A DNA stretch of 64,000 nt from positions 186,001 to 250,000 of the forward strand of contig OZ037838.1 of assembly GCA_964035575.1 (NCBI GenBank), in the 5' to 3' direction. Shown here in pieces: positions 39,099 to 48,587 of the stretch; position 1 is the first letter of the stretch; every line of letters begins with the position of its first letter. A program made the translations under genes and the position numbers. This DNA comes from Rhynchopus sp. YZ270_cl-10 (Eukaryota; Euglenozoa; Diplonemea; Diplonemida; Diplonemidae). The notes below the pieces were generated by a model, which saw nothing but the letters and a program-made list of their open reading frames with translations, did no database searches and was not told the origin of the DNA.

Positions 39099-41945
39099 TC
39101 ACACAGAAACTCTAACCTTCTTTCTTTTAAAGGCTTCAAAAATCCTTTGGATTTGGTCAGGCGTAAATTTATTCTCATTTGTCTCTGCCTGTTTGCACAT
39201 AAGAATGCATAGCAGACTTGAATCCAGCAGTTTGTTTCTGTAGCTATTCTTGACGTACTTCATGCCGTTGAAGCAGCGCTCGTCTTCAACTGATGTGACG
39301 GGGATTGACAACCCAAGCAAAACAAGATCCCTCATAATGGGGTAGGCGTCTCCTGCGGAACTTGTCAAGAATGTTGCGATCAGGTCCGAAGTGTCCTTTG
39401 TTGTAGTTCTCTTCGACAAAACGTCCACCAGGATCCTCCATTCTTTCACAGCTACAGCTTTCTTTGTCTCCAGACTGTTCAGTTCTGGCGACTCCTCAAC
39501 GAACGGCGTCGTGTCCACGCTCAGTAACGGCGTTGTTTGAGTGCGCGATATCACAGTATGCTCCGTCTTGGAGTACTCTGGTCTCCCACGCGTCTTCTCG
39601 CCCACAACATCGTACTTTTTGTACTCGAGTGTATGCAGCTCAGTAAATTCCTCGATGAGCTTCTTCACCTCGGTGTTGCCGTAGATCGCCAGCCCGTCCG
39701 CGTTAGCAGGGAGGTTGCGGATGTCGAATACTGAGAAGCATCTCACAATGTCCATGTTCACGAATCGTTCACTGAGGCACTTCAGCAGCTCCTTGAGGTA
39801 TGGCTTGCAGACCGTGTCGTGATGAATCGCAAAGTTCCGACGGGAAAGTTTTGTACCGTGGCATTGATTATACCTCGGTACCCATTCTGGGTAGAACGGG
39901 AACATGTTCGGGTTGGTTTCAAGCAACGACAATGACGCAACACATTTGTCGATGTGGCTGCAAACGGTGAGCAGGTTTGTGTTCCTGCTCTGGAGCGACG
40001 TCGACAGCACGTTCAACTCGTCCAGGACCACCGTCATGAAGGACAACGTTGCAAAAAAACCGGGCTCTTTGATGTGCTGCGCGATGAACGGTGCTTCCAC
40101 GTCGCCGGCCTCTCCAAGCTTGCACAGGGCGCTGTGCACGGCGGGGTACTCCTTGCGGACGGTGCTGCAACACCTGCCGTTGGTGAGCCACCGGGTGTCA
40201 CCCGGCTTTGCGATGAGGATGTCACAGTACTCACACAAGTCGCGAAGTTCCTCCAGCATCTCCTCCAGGGTGTCGAGCTTAATCTTGGATCCCGAAAAAA
40301 AAACCCACACCCACCGCAGGCCGTCGAAGAACCGGGTAATCTCCGGCGATTTCCCCTCTGCCGCTGCTTCTGGGCCACAGAGTGCGAGGGAGTGTGCGTA
40401 GCACCAGGTGAAGAGGGCGCCTGGGTTTATGTCTGCACGGATTTGTTGTTGGCAGCCCTTGTTCGAGGAACGCATTGCCGATGCGCCATCAAACGAGCAT
40501 CCACTCATCTTCCCGTAGTCGAGCCCGAGCTGGTCTATCCACTTCGTCAGCAACGACGCGTAACCAGCCCCCGTCTGGTCCTTCAGCTCACCCATCATGA
40601 TGAGCTTCTCGACGGGGGTGGCACCGACCATGTATCGCACGACGAAGACGAGTTGCTCCTTCTTGCTGACGTCGCGTGAGCAATCCCCCGACAGGCCCCA
40701 GAAACGGGAGGCTTTGACCTGCTTGAGGAGGTCTTCTGTCAACACCTCCGTGATGCAGGACATGATCTCTAAGACTGCACCGCAGCTGAGATAGCGTATT
40801 TGTTGTCTGAGGTATGCCTCCATGTCGGTGCACTCCAGCTTGTCTGCGAAAAAACTCAGAAACTCCTCCAAGTTAGAGTGCCCTACACCTTTGCGCGCGA
40901 GGAAAACAATAACCTCAATGCATATTTTCAGCATTTTTTGGTTGAACTCGACTTCTTTGTCGCTGTTGGCGTGCAACGTGTGAAGCACGGTTCCATTGGA
41001 AGCCTGCAGAGCGGCAGCCTTCACGAGACGTTGGTGTTTGGGGTCGCCTGCATGCGCAGGGAGGTCTCTGGCGAGCTTGGTCTTTGCATGAGAGAAAGCA
41101 CCACAATACAAGCACTTGAACTTGTCTTCACCCACCACCAACCAGGGGGAAAAACGGTTCAAATGGCCCTGCACCGTGCTCTCCCGCAGACCCATACAAC
41201 CTTTCTCCTGCGCTTCGCGCTTACGTTTCAGCGTGTTGGTGGAGTCGGTGTTCGCTGGTGCGGTCGTGGTGTTCGTGAGGTTGGGATTGTTCGTGTTGGA
41301 GTGCGTGGGACCTAAGAAGACAACATCGCCGTCAGAAGAGTACTCGTCGACATCATCGATTTCCATTGCTGCCTCGGGTTGCTCGGATGCTGCGTTGCGT
41401 CTCACTGGCACACATTGCTCCTCCTCCTCTTCTTCGGACGTTGAATCCACGTACTTAACAGCACTCACCTGTGGAGCCATCATCACCACACGTTTCTTCA
41501 CCTTCTTGCCTTGCGACACCTGGCTCTGCACAGACACGGCAGAGGCATCGCTGTCTCCCCCCTTCTCTGCTTCGTTCATGGCGAACTCATGCGCCTCCGC
41601 AACGATCGTCAGGATCGTCTTCCGCTTGCTCCCCTCCCTGTCGTCGTCCGCCAGTTTGGCGCGATCAAACTCCTTCAACCAGAGTTTGAGCACCTTGTTG
41701 GTGTCGTTCTGGTGGTTTTTAAACCCCCTCACCGTCCCCTCCGCCACAAGAAAAAGGTGAAGGGAAGCGAGCCGGGGTGTCGGACCATCGGGGATGGACT
41801 TGTACTTGCCTGAAGACCACAGGTCGTAGTGCGTATCCCCTTTGTTGGGTTCCACCACACGTACCACAGGTGCCGCAACAGCTCCCTTCTTGAACATGGA
41901 CACGATGGTGGGCTGTGCTTTGGAGGTCTTGGCAGTGGCAGGCAT
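39099..41945 (-). CDS. hAT-family transposase, intact
   Basis: 948 residues from ATG at 41943-41945. Residues 1-30 and 150-260 are low-complexity and acidic. A BED-like zinc finger lies round residue 278 (KCLYCGAFSH ... HAGDPKHQ). The RNase H-like core follows: first Asp probably in LSGDCSRD (about 420), second in FDGASAM (about 486) with the C-x2-H block WCYAHSLALC soon after. The hAT C-terminal dimerisation block is SVEDERCFNGMKYVKNSYRN (about 885-905), whose Glu is the likely third acidic residue. There are no stops or frameshifts over 2.8 kb. It is closest in layout to the hAT proteins with a TTF/BED finger that gave rise to vertebrate ZNF862-like genes. It lies within a pair of inverted ends. 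Confidence 0.9.
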   Translation of the reverse strand: MPATAKTSKAQPTIVSMFKKGAVAAPVVRVVEPNKGDTHYDLWSSGKYKSIPDGPTPRLASLHLFLVAEGTVRGFKNHQNDTNKVLKLWLKEFDRAKLADDDREGSKRKTILTIVAEAHEFAMNEAEKGGDSDASAVSVQSQVSQGKKVKKRVVMMAPQVSAVKYVDSTSEEEEEEQCVPVRRNAASEQPEAAMEIDDVDEYSSDGDVVFLGPTHSNTNNPNLTNTTTAPANTDSTNTLKRKREAQEKGCMGLRESTVQGHLNRFSPWLVVGEDKFKCLYCGAFSHAKTKLARDLPAHAGDPKHQRLVKAAALQASNGTVLHTLHANSDKEVEFNQKMLKICIEVIVFLARKGVGHSNLEEFLSFFADKLECTDMEAYLRQQIRYLSCGAVLEIMSCITEVLTEDLLKQVKASRFWGLSGDCSRDVSKKEQLVFVVRYMVGATPVEKLIMMGELKDQTGAGYASLLTKWIDQLGLDYGKMSGCSFDGASAMRSSNKGCQQQIRADINPGALFTWCYAHSLALCGPEAAAEGKSPEITRFFDGLRWVWVFFSGSKIKLDTLEEMLEELRDLCEYCDILIAKPGDTRWLTNGRCCSTVRKEYPAVHSALCKLGEAGDVEAPFIAQHIKEPGFFATLSFMTVVLDELNVLSTSLQSRNTNLLTVCSHIDKCVASLSLLETNPNMFPFYPEWVPRYNQCHGTKLSRRNFAIHHDTVCKPYLKELLKCLSERFVNMDIVRCFSVFDIRNLPANADGLAIYGNTEVKKLIEEFTELHTLEYKKYDVVGEKTRGRPEYSKTEHTVISRTQTTPLLSVDTTPFVEESPELNSLETKKAVAVKEWRILVDVLSKRTTTKDTSDLIATFLTSSAGDAYPIMRDLVLLGLSIPVTSVEDERCFNGMKYVKNSYRNKLLDSSLLCILMCKQAETNENKFTPDQIQRIFEAFKRKKVRVSV

Positions 41946-42344
41946 TTTTGCGGATGAGTTTGTTCAATTGTAGTTAGTCTGAGGAGGTGGCTTGTGTGGG
42001 TGGGTACAATGGGGTCCGCGCAGGTGAGGACTGAGGGAGTCTTGAGGGAACTCATTTTTTTTTTTTGTTTTCAGTAAAGCTTCTTCTCTTTCAAACCACC
42101 CAAAAACCCAAAACCCAGGTTTTGTCTAACTTAGACAAAGCGTTTTTCAAAAAAAAAAAAATTGTCTAAGTTAAGGCCTAACTTAGACAGGTTGAGGACC
42201 CTGGGAAACTCAAAACCACGTTTTAGACCCCCCTAGATGCTCAAAAGTGCCAAATTTTGCTTTAAATGGCCTCAATTCGTCGAAATTAGCCCTATTTTGG
42301 GGCAAAAAAAAAATTCGAGAGTCCCTTTCCCTGGGAGGCACTAG
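41946..42344. other. 5' flank of the hAT transposase
   Basis: Holds the likely promoter; no clear TATA box chosen. At 42124-42205 it carries AACTTAGACAA repeats that pair with the element's other end. Confidence 0.45.
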
Positions 42345-42640
42345 GTTCACATGATAGGGTCACATGATAGGGTCACATGATACGATCACATGATAGGATC
42401 ACATGATAGGGCACATGATAGGATTCACTGGTTCACATGATAGGGTACATGATAGGGTACATGATAGGGCACATGATAGGATTCACTGGCTCACATGATA
42501 CTTTACTTGTTAGATTTCCGACTTCACATGATAGTTCACATGTTAGATTTCCCGGTTCACATGATGGTTCACATGATGGGATTTACCGGTTCACATGATA
42601 AAATTCTATCATGTGACCTATCATGTAAATCTACCAAATC
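42345..42640. repeat. Right subterminal repeat array of the hAT element
   Basis: About 18 units of TCACATGATAGGG, some with GGTTCACATGATA or GATTTCCGG between them. Confidence 0.9.
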
Positions 42641-42830
42641 ACCCTATCATCCAGCGTGGTGTTGTTTGTTGATTTACGATATGGTTGTGTTTGCCTGAAG
42701 TACAGAAAGTGTCGTGGAGCACAGGGGGGAAAAGAGGGGGAAAACAAGCGGGGAGCGGGATACGCAGACGCGCGACTTTTCACGAGGGTCTCGAGCATTT
42801 TGTCGAATACTACGTGTTTACTAAAAATGA

Positions 42831-42955
42831 ATTCCCTCACAGGCTAGTAGGTCGAGGGTGCAACGCAAATACTGATGCAACGCACGATAGCAACACACCG
42901 CAGTACTCAGCGACAGCGAGGAGGTACTTCCCACACAGGGTGGACTGCATCGCTC
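42831..42955 (-). pseudogene. Propeller relic, third copy
   Basis: Nearly identical to 15531-15650 (same CTAGTAGGTCGAGGGTGCAACG junction and CGKYL scrap) and again directly beside the stop of a copy ending in HLYPY. Confidence 0.65.
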
Positions 42956-44048
42956 AGTAGGGGTACAGATGTCTTGTGATAAGCGTTTCATCTTGTGTTG
43001 TTTCACATAAGACCACACGTGAACACGGCGATATCGCAAACGAAAATCCGCATACGTCTTGTATCACACGCACACAGGACATGGTCGCCACATCATACTG
43101 GCGCAGTTCAGCATTGTAGCCTAAATAAGAATCATCCTCAAACTCAAACTCAGCCACAAGGTACTTCCCACACGGAGTGAACAGCATGCCAACGATTGCA
43201 TACTGCTCCTCTTCAAAGCTGCCAAGAGCCGCACCACTCCAGTCATAGAGCTGCACTTTGTCAGAGCACACCACAGCAAAGACAGAGGCGGATCGTGAAA
43301 GCGCAACACAGCACCCATCCACAGGCACACATGCCACAGCTTCACCTGTGTTCACATCCCACAGACGTACGTTCTCCTCCTTCCTGGAGGAGGTGACCAC
43401 CCACCCACCACAGTCCGACACTGCAATACCAGTGCACCCTTCGTGCGAGAGAGAGCGGAGCAACGTCAGGTCTTCATCATACACAGAGACGCCGTCTGTG
43501 CCCTTCGAGACAACAACACCACCAGACGCGAACACTGACTGCGAGGTGCCGTCGACTTTGCGGACCACCTCCCCACCCGGAAGCGCAACCTCGAGAAGGT
43601 AATCCCAAAACGCCATGTAGCAGCGTGTCTTGCACTGCGAGATGGCAGGCGCACCAACCACATTTTGGCTCATTGTGAATTCGAAGTCAGTCTCGAAGGT
43701 CTCTGTGTTGAAGCCACGAACATGCTCACGCACGCAAGAGACACACAGCGACCCACAACGCGAGAGTGACAACTGACAGAAGTTCCCTCTGTTACTGTAC
43801 TCAGCAGGACACTTGATGTCGGCAAAGCGGCGGGCAAGCACAACCTGCACCCCTGCATCAAACGCAGTGTCCTGCAGACGGCACGTCCCCTCCAGCACCT
43901 GCGTGCCGATGCGCATCTCGACAGACGCAGGCGAGACAGCAAGCGCCGTGCACGCAACCTCCTTTGCCGCTGCAACTTTCCCCTCGCACGGCACCTCCAC
44001 TGTCGCAGTCACGCCTGACTCTTCCAGCACAAAGGTCACATCCATCAT
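42954..44048 (-). CDS. Array copy A12: Ubl-propeller protein
   Basis: 364 residues from a double ATG. The helix has EGKVAAAKE. Blade 1 is RGNFCQLSLSRCGSLC with RGFNTETFETDFEF, the only copy with Asn and Glu there; blade 2 is TMSQNVVGAPAISQC. Ends in RHLYPY. It is the first copy right of the 14 kb block and has a class B 5' flank. Confidence 0.8.
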   Translation of the reverse strand: MMDVTFVLEESGVTATVEVPCEGKVAAAKEVACTALAVSPASVEMRIGTQVLEGTCRLQDTAFDAGVQVVLARRFADIKCPAEYSNRGNFCQLSLSRCGSLCVSCVREHVRGFNTETFETDFEFTMSQNVVGAPAISQCKTRCYMAFWDYLLEVALPGGEVVRKVDGTSQSVFASGGVVVSKGTDGVSVYDEDLTLLRSLSHEGCTGIAVSDCGGWVVTSSRKEENVRLWDVNTGEAVACVPVDGCCVALSRSASVFAVVCSDKVQLYDWSGAALGSFEEEQYAIVGMLFTPCGKYLVAEFEFEDDSYLGYNAELRQYDVATMSCVRVIQDVCGFSFAISPCSRVVLCETTQDETLITRHLYPY

Positions 44049-44494
44049 TGTTTCAAGAGCTGTGTTGGTGTGGTGTAATTTAATGTTCTGTTGGCGCTGT
44101 TTTGAGCGGGGTGTAATTTCTGAGGTGGAGAATAATACGAACGAACAGTGAGGGTCTGAATGGTCCCATGAGGGTGCTCAAGGTGACGAAGTACGAGAGG
44201 CTTAAAGTGCGTTCGTGGTTGTTTTTGTGTCGTTCGTTATCGCACAGTATCTGCTGTGTGGAATTGCACGGTACTTCAGTATACACGCTTGCATCCGCGC
44301 TCTTGACGCAATGCCTTCTATCGAAGCAGCAGTGTTTGACGCACTCCGGAATGATCTTTCCCACATGCCCACAAGGGGGAAAGCAAAAACAAATACCATC
44401 GCAAACTCCGCATCCTCATAACCCGTTGTTTCCACTTTGTTTGCTGTGAGGACACCTGCTCGAAGAACCCCTGAAAGCAGTCATACTTCTCTGA

Positions 44495-44690
44495 CTGTAT
44501 TTCTCGTCACAATGTGGAACCACGGGGACGGTACAAAACACAACACGCGCGAACACGACGATATCGCAAACGACAAATCGTACAATACTGGTGCAGTTCT
44601 ACATCAGCTTCTTCGTCTTCGGAGTCATAACACCTCACACACACAAAACACTATACTCACCACAAGGTACTCCACACGGGGTGAACTGCC
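44495..44690 (-). pseudogene. Degraded 3' end of a Ubl-propeller gene
   Basis: Blade 6-7 bases remain recognisable (the GCGAACACGACGATATCGCA and GTACTCCACACGGGGTGAAC regions) but with deletions that break every frame. Confidence 0.6.
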
Positions 44691-44900
44691 CCCACCCATC
44701 ATCACCACCATCAAAGCAACCGTGCCAGGGTCAGGCCACGCTCCGTCAATGCGTTCCCCAAACCCACCTGCATCGCCTCAACCCACGTAGCCGCATCCCT
44801 ACGGGTACGTGGTATAGGAGTGTGGCGGAGGCGAGAGGGTGAGGGGGAAGGAGAGCGTGTTTGAACGAAAGTGGCGTAAGAGGAAGGGTGGGTGATGAAC
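44690..44900 (-). pseudogene. Copy of adaptin 5' end and leader region, deleted inside
   Basis: 44690-44803 matches adaptin codons around 60-90 of the gene at 9606 (with a further 20-30 bp gap); it then joins at GCGG/GTACGTGG to upstream spacer equal to 9730-9828, so that about 250 bp with the start codon are missing. The same junction is present at 49876. Confidence 0.8.
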
Positions 44901-46459
44901 ACTGGGGTGGTCGGTGATTCTTTTTTTTTTTTTTCTCTTTTTTGCAGGGATTTTTCTAATTGTGGATTTGGATATGGATTTCAGGAAAATAAAAAAATTC
45001 CCTGAAAAAAATTCCCTGTTTTTCCCTACAGCAATTTCAGGTACATTCTACCCCACCCCACCCCACCCCCAGAGAGTTTCGCCTGTGGGATGCGATCGAT
45101 CAACGCGATCAAATAAGTGAAAAAAGTGAGGGGGGGGAAAATAAAAATCTCGGATTTTCGAGAAAAAAATTGGTTGCAGACAGTTGCTGTAGTTGTTGTG
45201 GGTGCAGATGTTCGCGTCAGTTGCAGTCAAACGTCCAGCATCGGAGACATTTGAGGTTGTGCACAAGAAGAAGGAGAAGACGTGTCAATCGCATTCAATT
45301 ATGAGGGTTGGAAGACGGAGGAGATCTCAAATGTTGCGTACCGTGGCTTCGCCAGAAGCTTTCGCTTTAGCAAAATATGGAATCAAAATTGATGGCAATA
45401 ATGTATTGATTTTATTTTTCCTTCCTTCAAAACTACACACACAACGCTTTTTTGGTTTTTGGGAGACACACAAGGTGCCAGGTTCTATGATAAGCACGGA
45501 ACCACCCTGCACCTGTTTGTCATATTGTTTCCCGTGCAATACATGGAGAAACGTTTCGCACTCGAAACAAGGGCTTTTTGATTGAGCTTTTTGAAAAGCT
45601 TTTTGATAAAAATTAGCGAAATACAAAAACCAGCGCGTGTGGAAGAAAAAAGGAGAGGAAAATATTTTTTCTGATTCAAAGTGGTGTTTACGTTTTGGGT
45701 ACGGGGCGGAGAATAAAATCTGTTCGATAAAAGAAACGCGAGCTTATTGTTTTATCTTGTTCAGGCGCCGATTTCCCGCGCGGGCATTTTCCTGATGCTA
45801 ATTACCAACGACAGTGCCATTTTATGTCAACATTTTTTAGAAATGTTGCGCACCGTGGCTTCGCCAGGAACCTTTGGGTGCCTTGACTACCTTTTCTTAC
45901 ATAAATGTACTGAGGTTACTGATAAGGCTGACACCCACGATGGATCGTGATTCACTCTCCCCACCAGCCTTCTACGATTTTGTGCATCAGAGGGAAGAAG
46001 CCTCACCTCCCTGCACTGGCAGGGAGTCGCGCGCGCGACGCGCTCGCAGCGACCGCTTTTACGGGGGGAAAGCTCGGGACCCCAAATCACCCCAAAAGGG
46101 GGTGATTGGCAAGAGCCCTGTCAACGTGTCGAAAAAGTTTTGTGGGGGAAAAAAAAATTTTTTCCCGCAAAAAAGTCAAAAAACAGCCCAAAAACTGTAT
46201 CAAAAAAACAGGGAATTTTTTGGATTTGGATTTCGGAATTTGGCCAAAAAGGGTCGGATTTAGAGATATCCTTGCTTTTTTGTGCCGTTGCTGTTCACTA
46301 TCGGGGTTAGATGTAGTGCAGAAACATATTTGATGGTAAGCAACACTGCCTTGTACAGGGAAGAGCTCCTGCAGTACAGGAGGGTGGAAGAGAAGAAAAT
46401 AAGTTTGGGAACAGGACATTGAATAAAAGATGTGTTGTGCACACATGCCTGGTCACACA

Positions 46460-47566
46460 TCACTCACTGTTGTGTGGGTACAGATGATGCCTTGTCATAA
46501 TGACGCCATCTTCTTGCATGAACACAAGAATGTGTGAACACGGCGATATCGCAAAGGACACACCTAGGATTTCGCTGTCCATCACATGCACACAGGACAT
46601 GGTCGACACATCATACTGAAGCAGGCGTTGTGCACGGTGCAGGCCAAAATCACTCACCACAAGGTACTTCCCACACGGGGTGAACTGCATGCCCTCGACA
46701 TGCCCATCTACATCAACACTGCGAAGAGCCGCACCACTCCAATCAAAGATGCGCATGGTATCTACTCCCTCCGCCACCCAACCCCCCACAGCAAAGACAG
46801 AGGCAGACCGTGAAAGCGCCACTCTGCACCGCCTACCCTTCGCAGGCACACATGCCACAGCTTCACCTGTGTTCACATCCCACAGATGTGCGTTGTTCTC
46901 CTTGCTGGAGGAGGTGATCACCCACCCACCACAGTCCGACACTACCATGTCTTCACACCCTCCGTGCGAGAGAGAGCGGAGCAACGTCAGGTCTTCATCA
47001 TACACACAGACGCCATCTCGGACCTTTGAGAATACTGCACAGCCACACGTAAACACTGAGTACGAGGTGCCGTCGACTTTGCGGAGCACCTCCCCACCCG
47101 GAAGCGCAAGCTCGAGAAGTCCTTCGTTCCAACACGCCAGGTAGCAGCGTGTCTTGCACTGCGAGATGGCAGGCGGACCGAACACGACATTGCCCACTTC
47201 AAACGAGAAGATAGTGTCGAAGGTTTCTGTGTCGAAGCCGCCAACATGCGACTTAGAATTATAAACGCAGAGTGTTCCACAACGCGACAGCGACAAGTCT
47301 CTCGCACGCGCTGCAGTGTACTCAGCAGGACACTTGATGTCGGCAAAGCGGCGGGCAAGCACAACCTGCACCCCTGCATCAAACGCAGTGTCCTGCAGAC
47401 GGCACGTCCCCTCCAGCACCTGCGTGCCGATGCGCATCTCGACAGACGCAGGCGAGACAGCAAGCGCCGTGCACGCAACCTCCTTTGCCGCTGCAACGTC
47501 CGCCTCGCACGGCACCTCCACTGTCGCAGTCACGCCTGACTCTTCCAGCACAAAGGTCACATCCAT
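46460..47566 (-). CDS. Array copy A13: Ubl-propeller protein
   Basis: 368 residues from the single ATG at 47564-47566; the frame is open upstream but through class B flank. Blade 5 has an insertion (GGWVAEGVDTMRIFDWS, with IFD for LYD), and blade 6 reads LGLHRAQRLLQYDVSTMSC. Blade 3 has CGCAVFSKVRDGVCVYDED. Ends in HHLYPHNSE with a doubled His. Confidence 0.8.
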   Translation of the reverse strand: MDVTFVLEESGVTATVEVPCEADVAAAKEVACTALAVSPASVEMRIGTQVLEGTCRLQDTAFDAGVQVVLARRFADIKCPAEYTAARARDLSLSRCGTLCVYNSKSHVGGFDTETFDTIFSFEVGNVVFGPPAISQCKTRCYLACWNEGLLELALPGGEVLRKVDGTSYSVFTCGCAVFSKVRDGVCVYDEDLTLLRSLSHGGCEDMVVSDCGGWVITSSSKENNAHLWDVNTGEAVACVPAKGRRCRVALSRSASVFAVGGWVAEGVDTMRIFDWSGAALRSVDVDGHVEGMQFTPCGKYLVVSDFGLHRAQRLLQYDVSTMSCVHVMDSEILGVSFAISPCSHILVFMQEDGVIMTRHHLYPHNSE

Positions 47567-48587
47567 TGTTTCAAGAGCTGTGTTGGTGTGATGTAATTTA
47601 ATGTTCTGTTGGGTGGACAGTTGACGGAGCTGAGAGGGTGGACACGTGGAAAGAGGAGACGAGGGATGGGTCGCTGTTTTGAGCGGGGTGTAATTTCTGA
47701 GGTGGAGAATAATATGAACGGACAGTGAGGGTCTGAATGGTCTCATGAGGGTGCTCAAGGTGACGAAGTACGAGAGGCTTGGTTCATCTTATAACGTTTC
47801 TTGCCATTATTTCTCTGTAACGATTGTGGAAAATATGTGCAGGTTCAAAATGCGTTCGTGGTTGTTGCTATTGTCTTTGTGGCGTTCGTTGTCGCACAGC
47901 ATCTGCTGTGTGGAATTGCACGGTACTTCAGTATCCACATTTACGTCCGCGCTGCTCTTGACGTAATGCCTTCTATCGAAGCAGCAGTGTTTGACGCACT
48001 CCGGAATGATCTTTCCCACATGCCCACAAGGGGAAAAGCATTTTATAGTCCCTGTTGTAAATCACATTGTTTTGTTCTTCCTTTTTACTTTTTACTTTCA
48101 ACATTTTTTATTCATTTGCTTTTTTGTTGTTCGGGAGACACGCCCCACGTGTCGGTTCTGTGGAAAAACATGGCACGGAACCACCTGTGTGCTGCCCCTC
48201 TTCGTGTCTATCCATGGAAACTGTCTCACAAGAGTGATACCAAAAAAAAGTTGAAACTGCGGAAGACGAAGGTTGGTCGGTTAAATACGTGTTTCGACAA
48301 ACTCCGACAAAGCAAGTAATTCGAAGACACCATACAAACACACAGTCACTGTGGTTTGCTAAAGATCGTGGTATGGAATAAAAATTTCCTGGAGTCGTCG
48401 GATTGATTTTCTTTGCCACGATTGTGCACAATAAATACATGATGATATGATCGTATTGTTGTTTGGCTAGTGGTGAAGAAGGAACAGGATGAGGATGTCA
48501 GGCAGTGCAGCTACCTCAGATGCTGTGCGTTTGTCAAGTTGCAGCGTCTCTGCATAACGTCCAGCTCAGGCGAAAAAACAGAAAAGT
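47567..48587. repeat. Class B flank of A13 and duplicated modules
   Basis: 47567-47780 class B flank ending in an inverted dispersed-motif copy (GACGAAGTACGAGAGGCTT), 47900-48035 repeats 44265-44385, 48300-48585 repeats the module at 14520. No gene. Confidence 0.65.

Larger units (their letters stand above)
37695..42661. mobile_element. hAT-type DNA transposon, about 5 kb
   Basis: The ends CACCACGCTGGATGATAGGG (37695-37714) and its exact complement (42642-42661) bound the transposase gene. Both ends carry dense subterminal repeats of CACATGATAGGG type (about 37707-38035 and 42345-42640), as is usual for hAT elements where the transposase binds. No 8 bp target duplication is visible (TAAAGGTT to the left, TTGTTTGT to the right), possibly because the left end was rearranged in the inverted repeat. 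Confidence 0.8.
28619..42829. mobile_element. About 14.2 kb block of nested mobile DNA interrupting the array
   Basis: The class C flank of A11 follows those of A4 and A5 up to TTAGCGTGAAAATG (ending 28624) and then breaks off; the matching continuation (AAAATGA...TTCCC...CAGGCTAGTAGGTCG) resumes at about 42824. Everything between is foreign to the array. A 13 bp sequence at the left break, AAAATGCTCGAGA (28619-28631), is present inverted at 42789-42801. The block contains at least four distinct elements, listed separately. Confidence 0.8.
44049..46459. other. Composite spacer: class B flank, degraded copy, adaptin fragment, AT-rich insert
   Basis: 44049-44210 class B flank with a dispersed-motif copy; 44265-44385 a module repeated at 47900-48035; 44495-44690 a decayed 3' end of a propeller gene; 44690-44900 adaptin 5' end plus upstream spacer; 44930-46275 AT-rich insert without genes but with a direct repeat (AAATGTTGCG-ACCGTGGCTTCGCCAG at 45329 and 45840); 46276-46440 the rest of the adaptin-array spacer, leading into the 3' end of A13. 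Confidence 0.7.
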
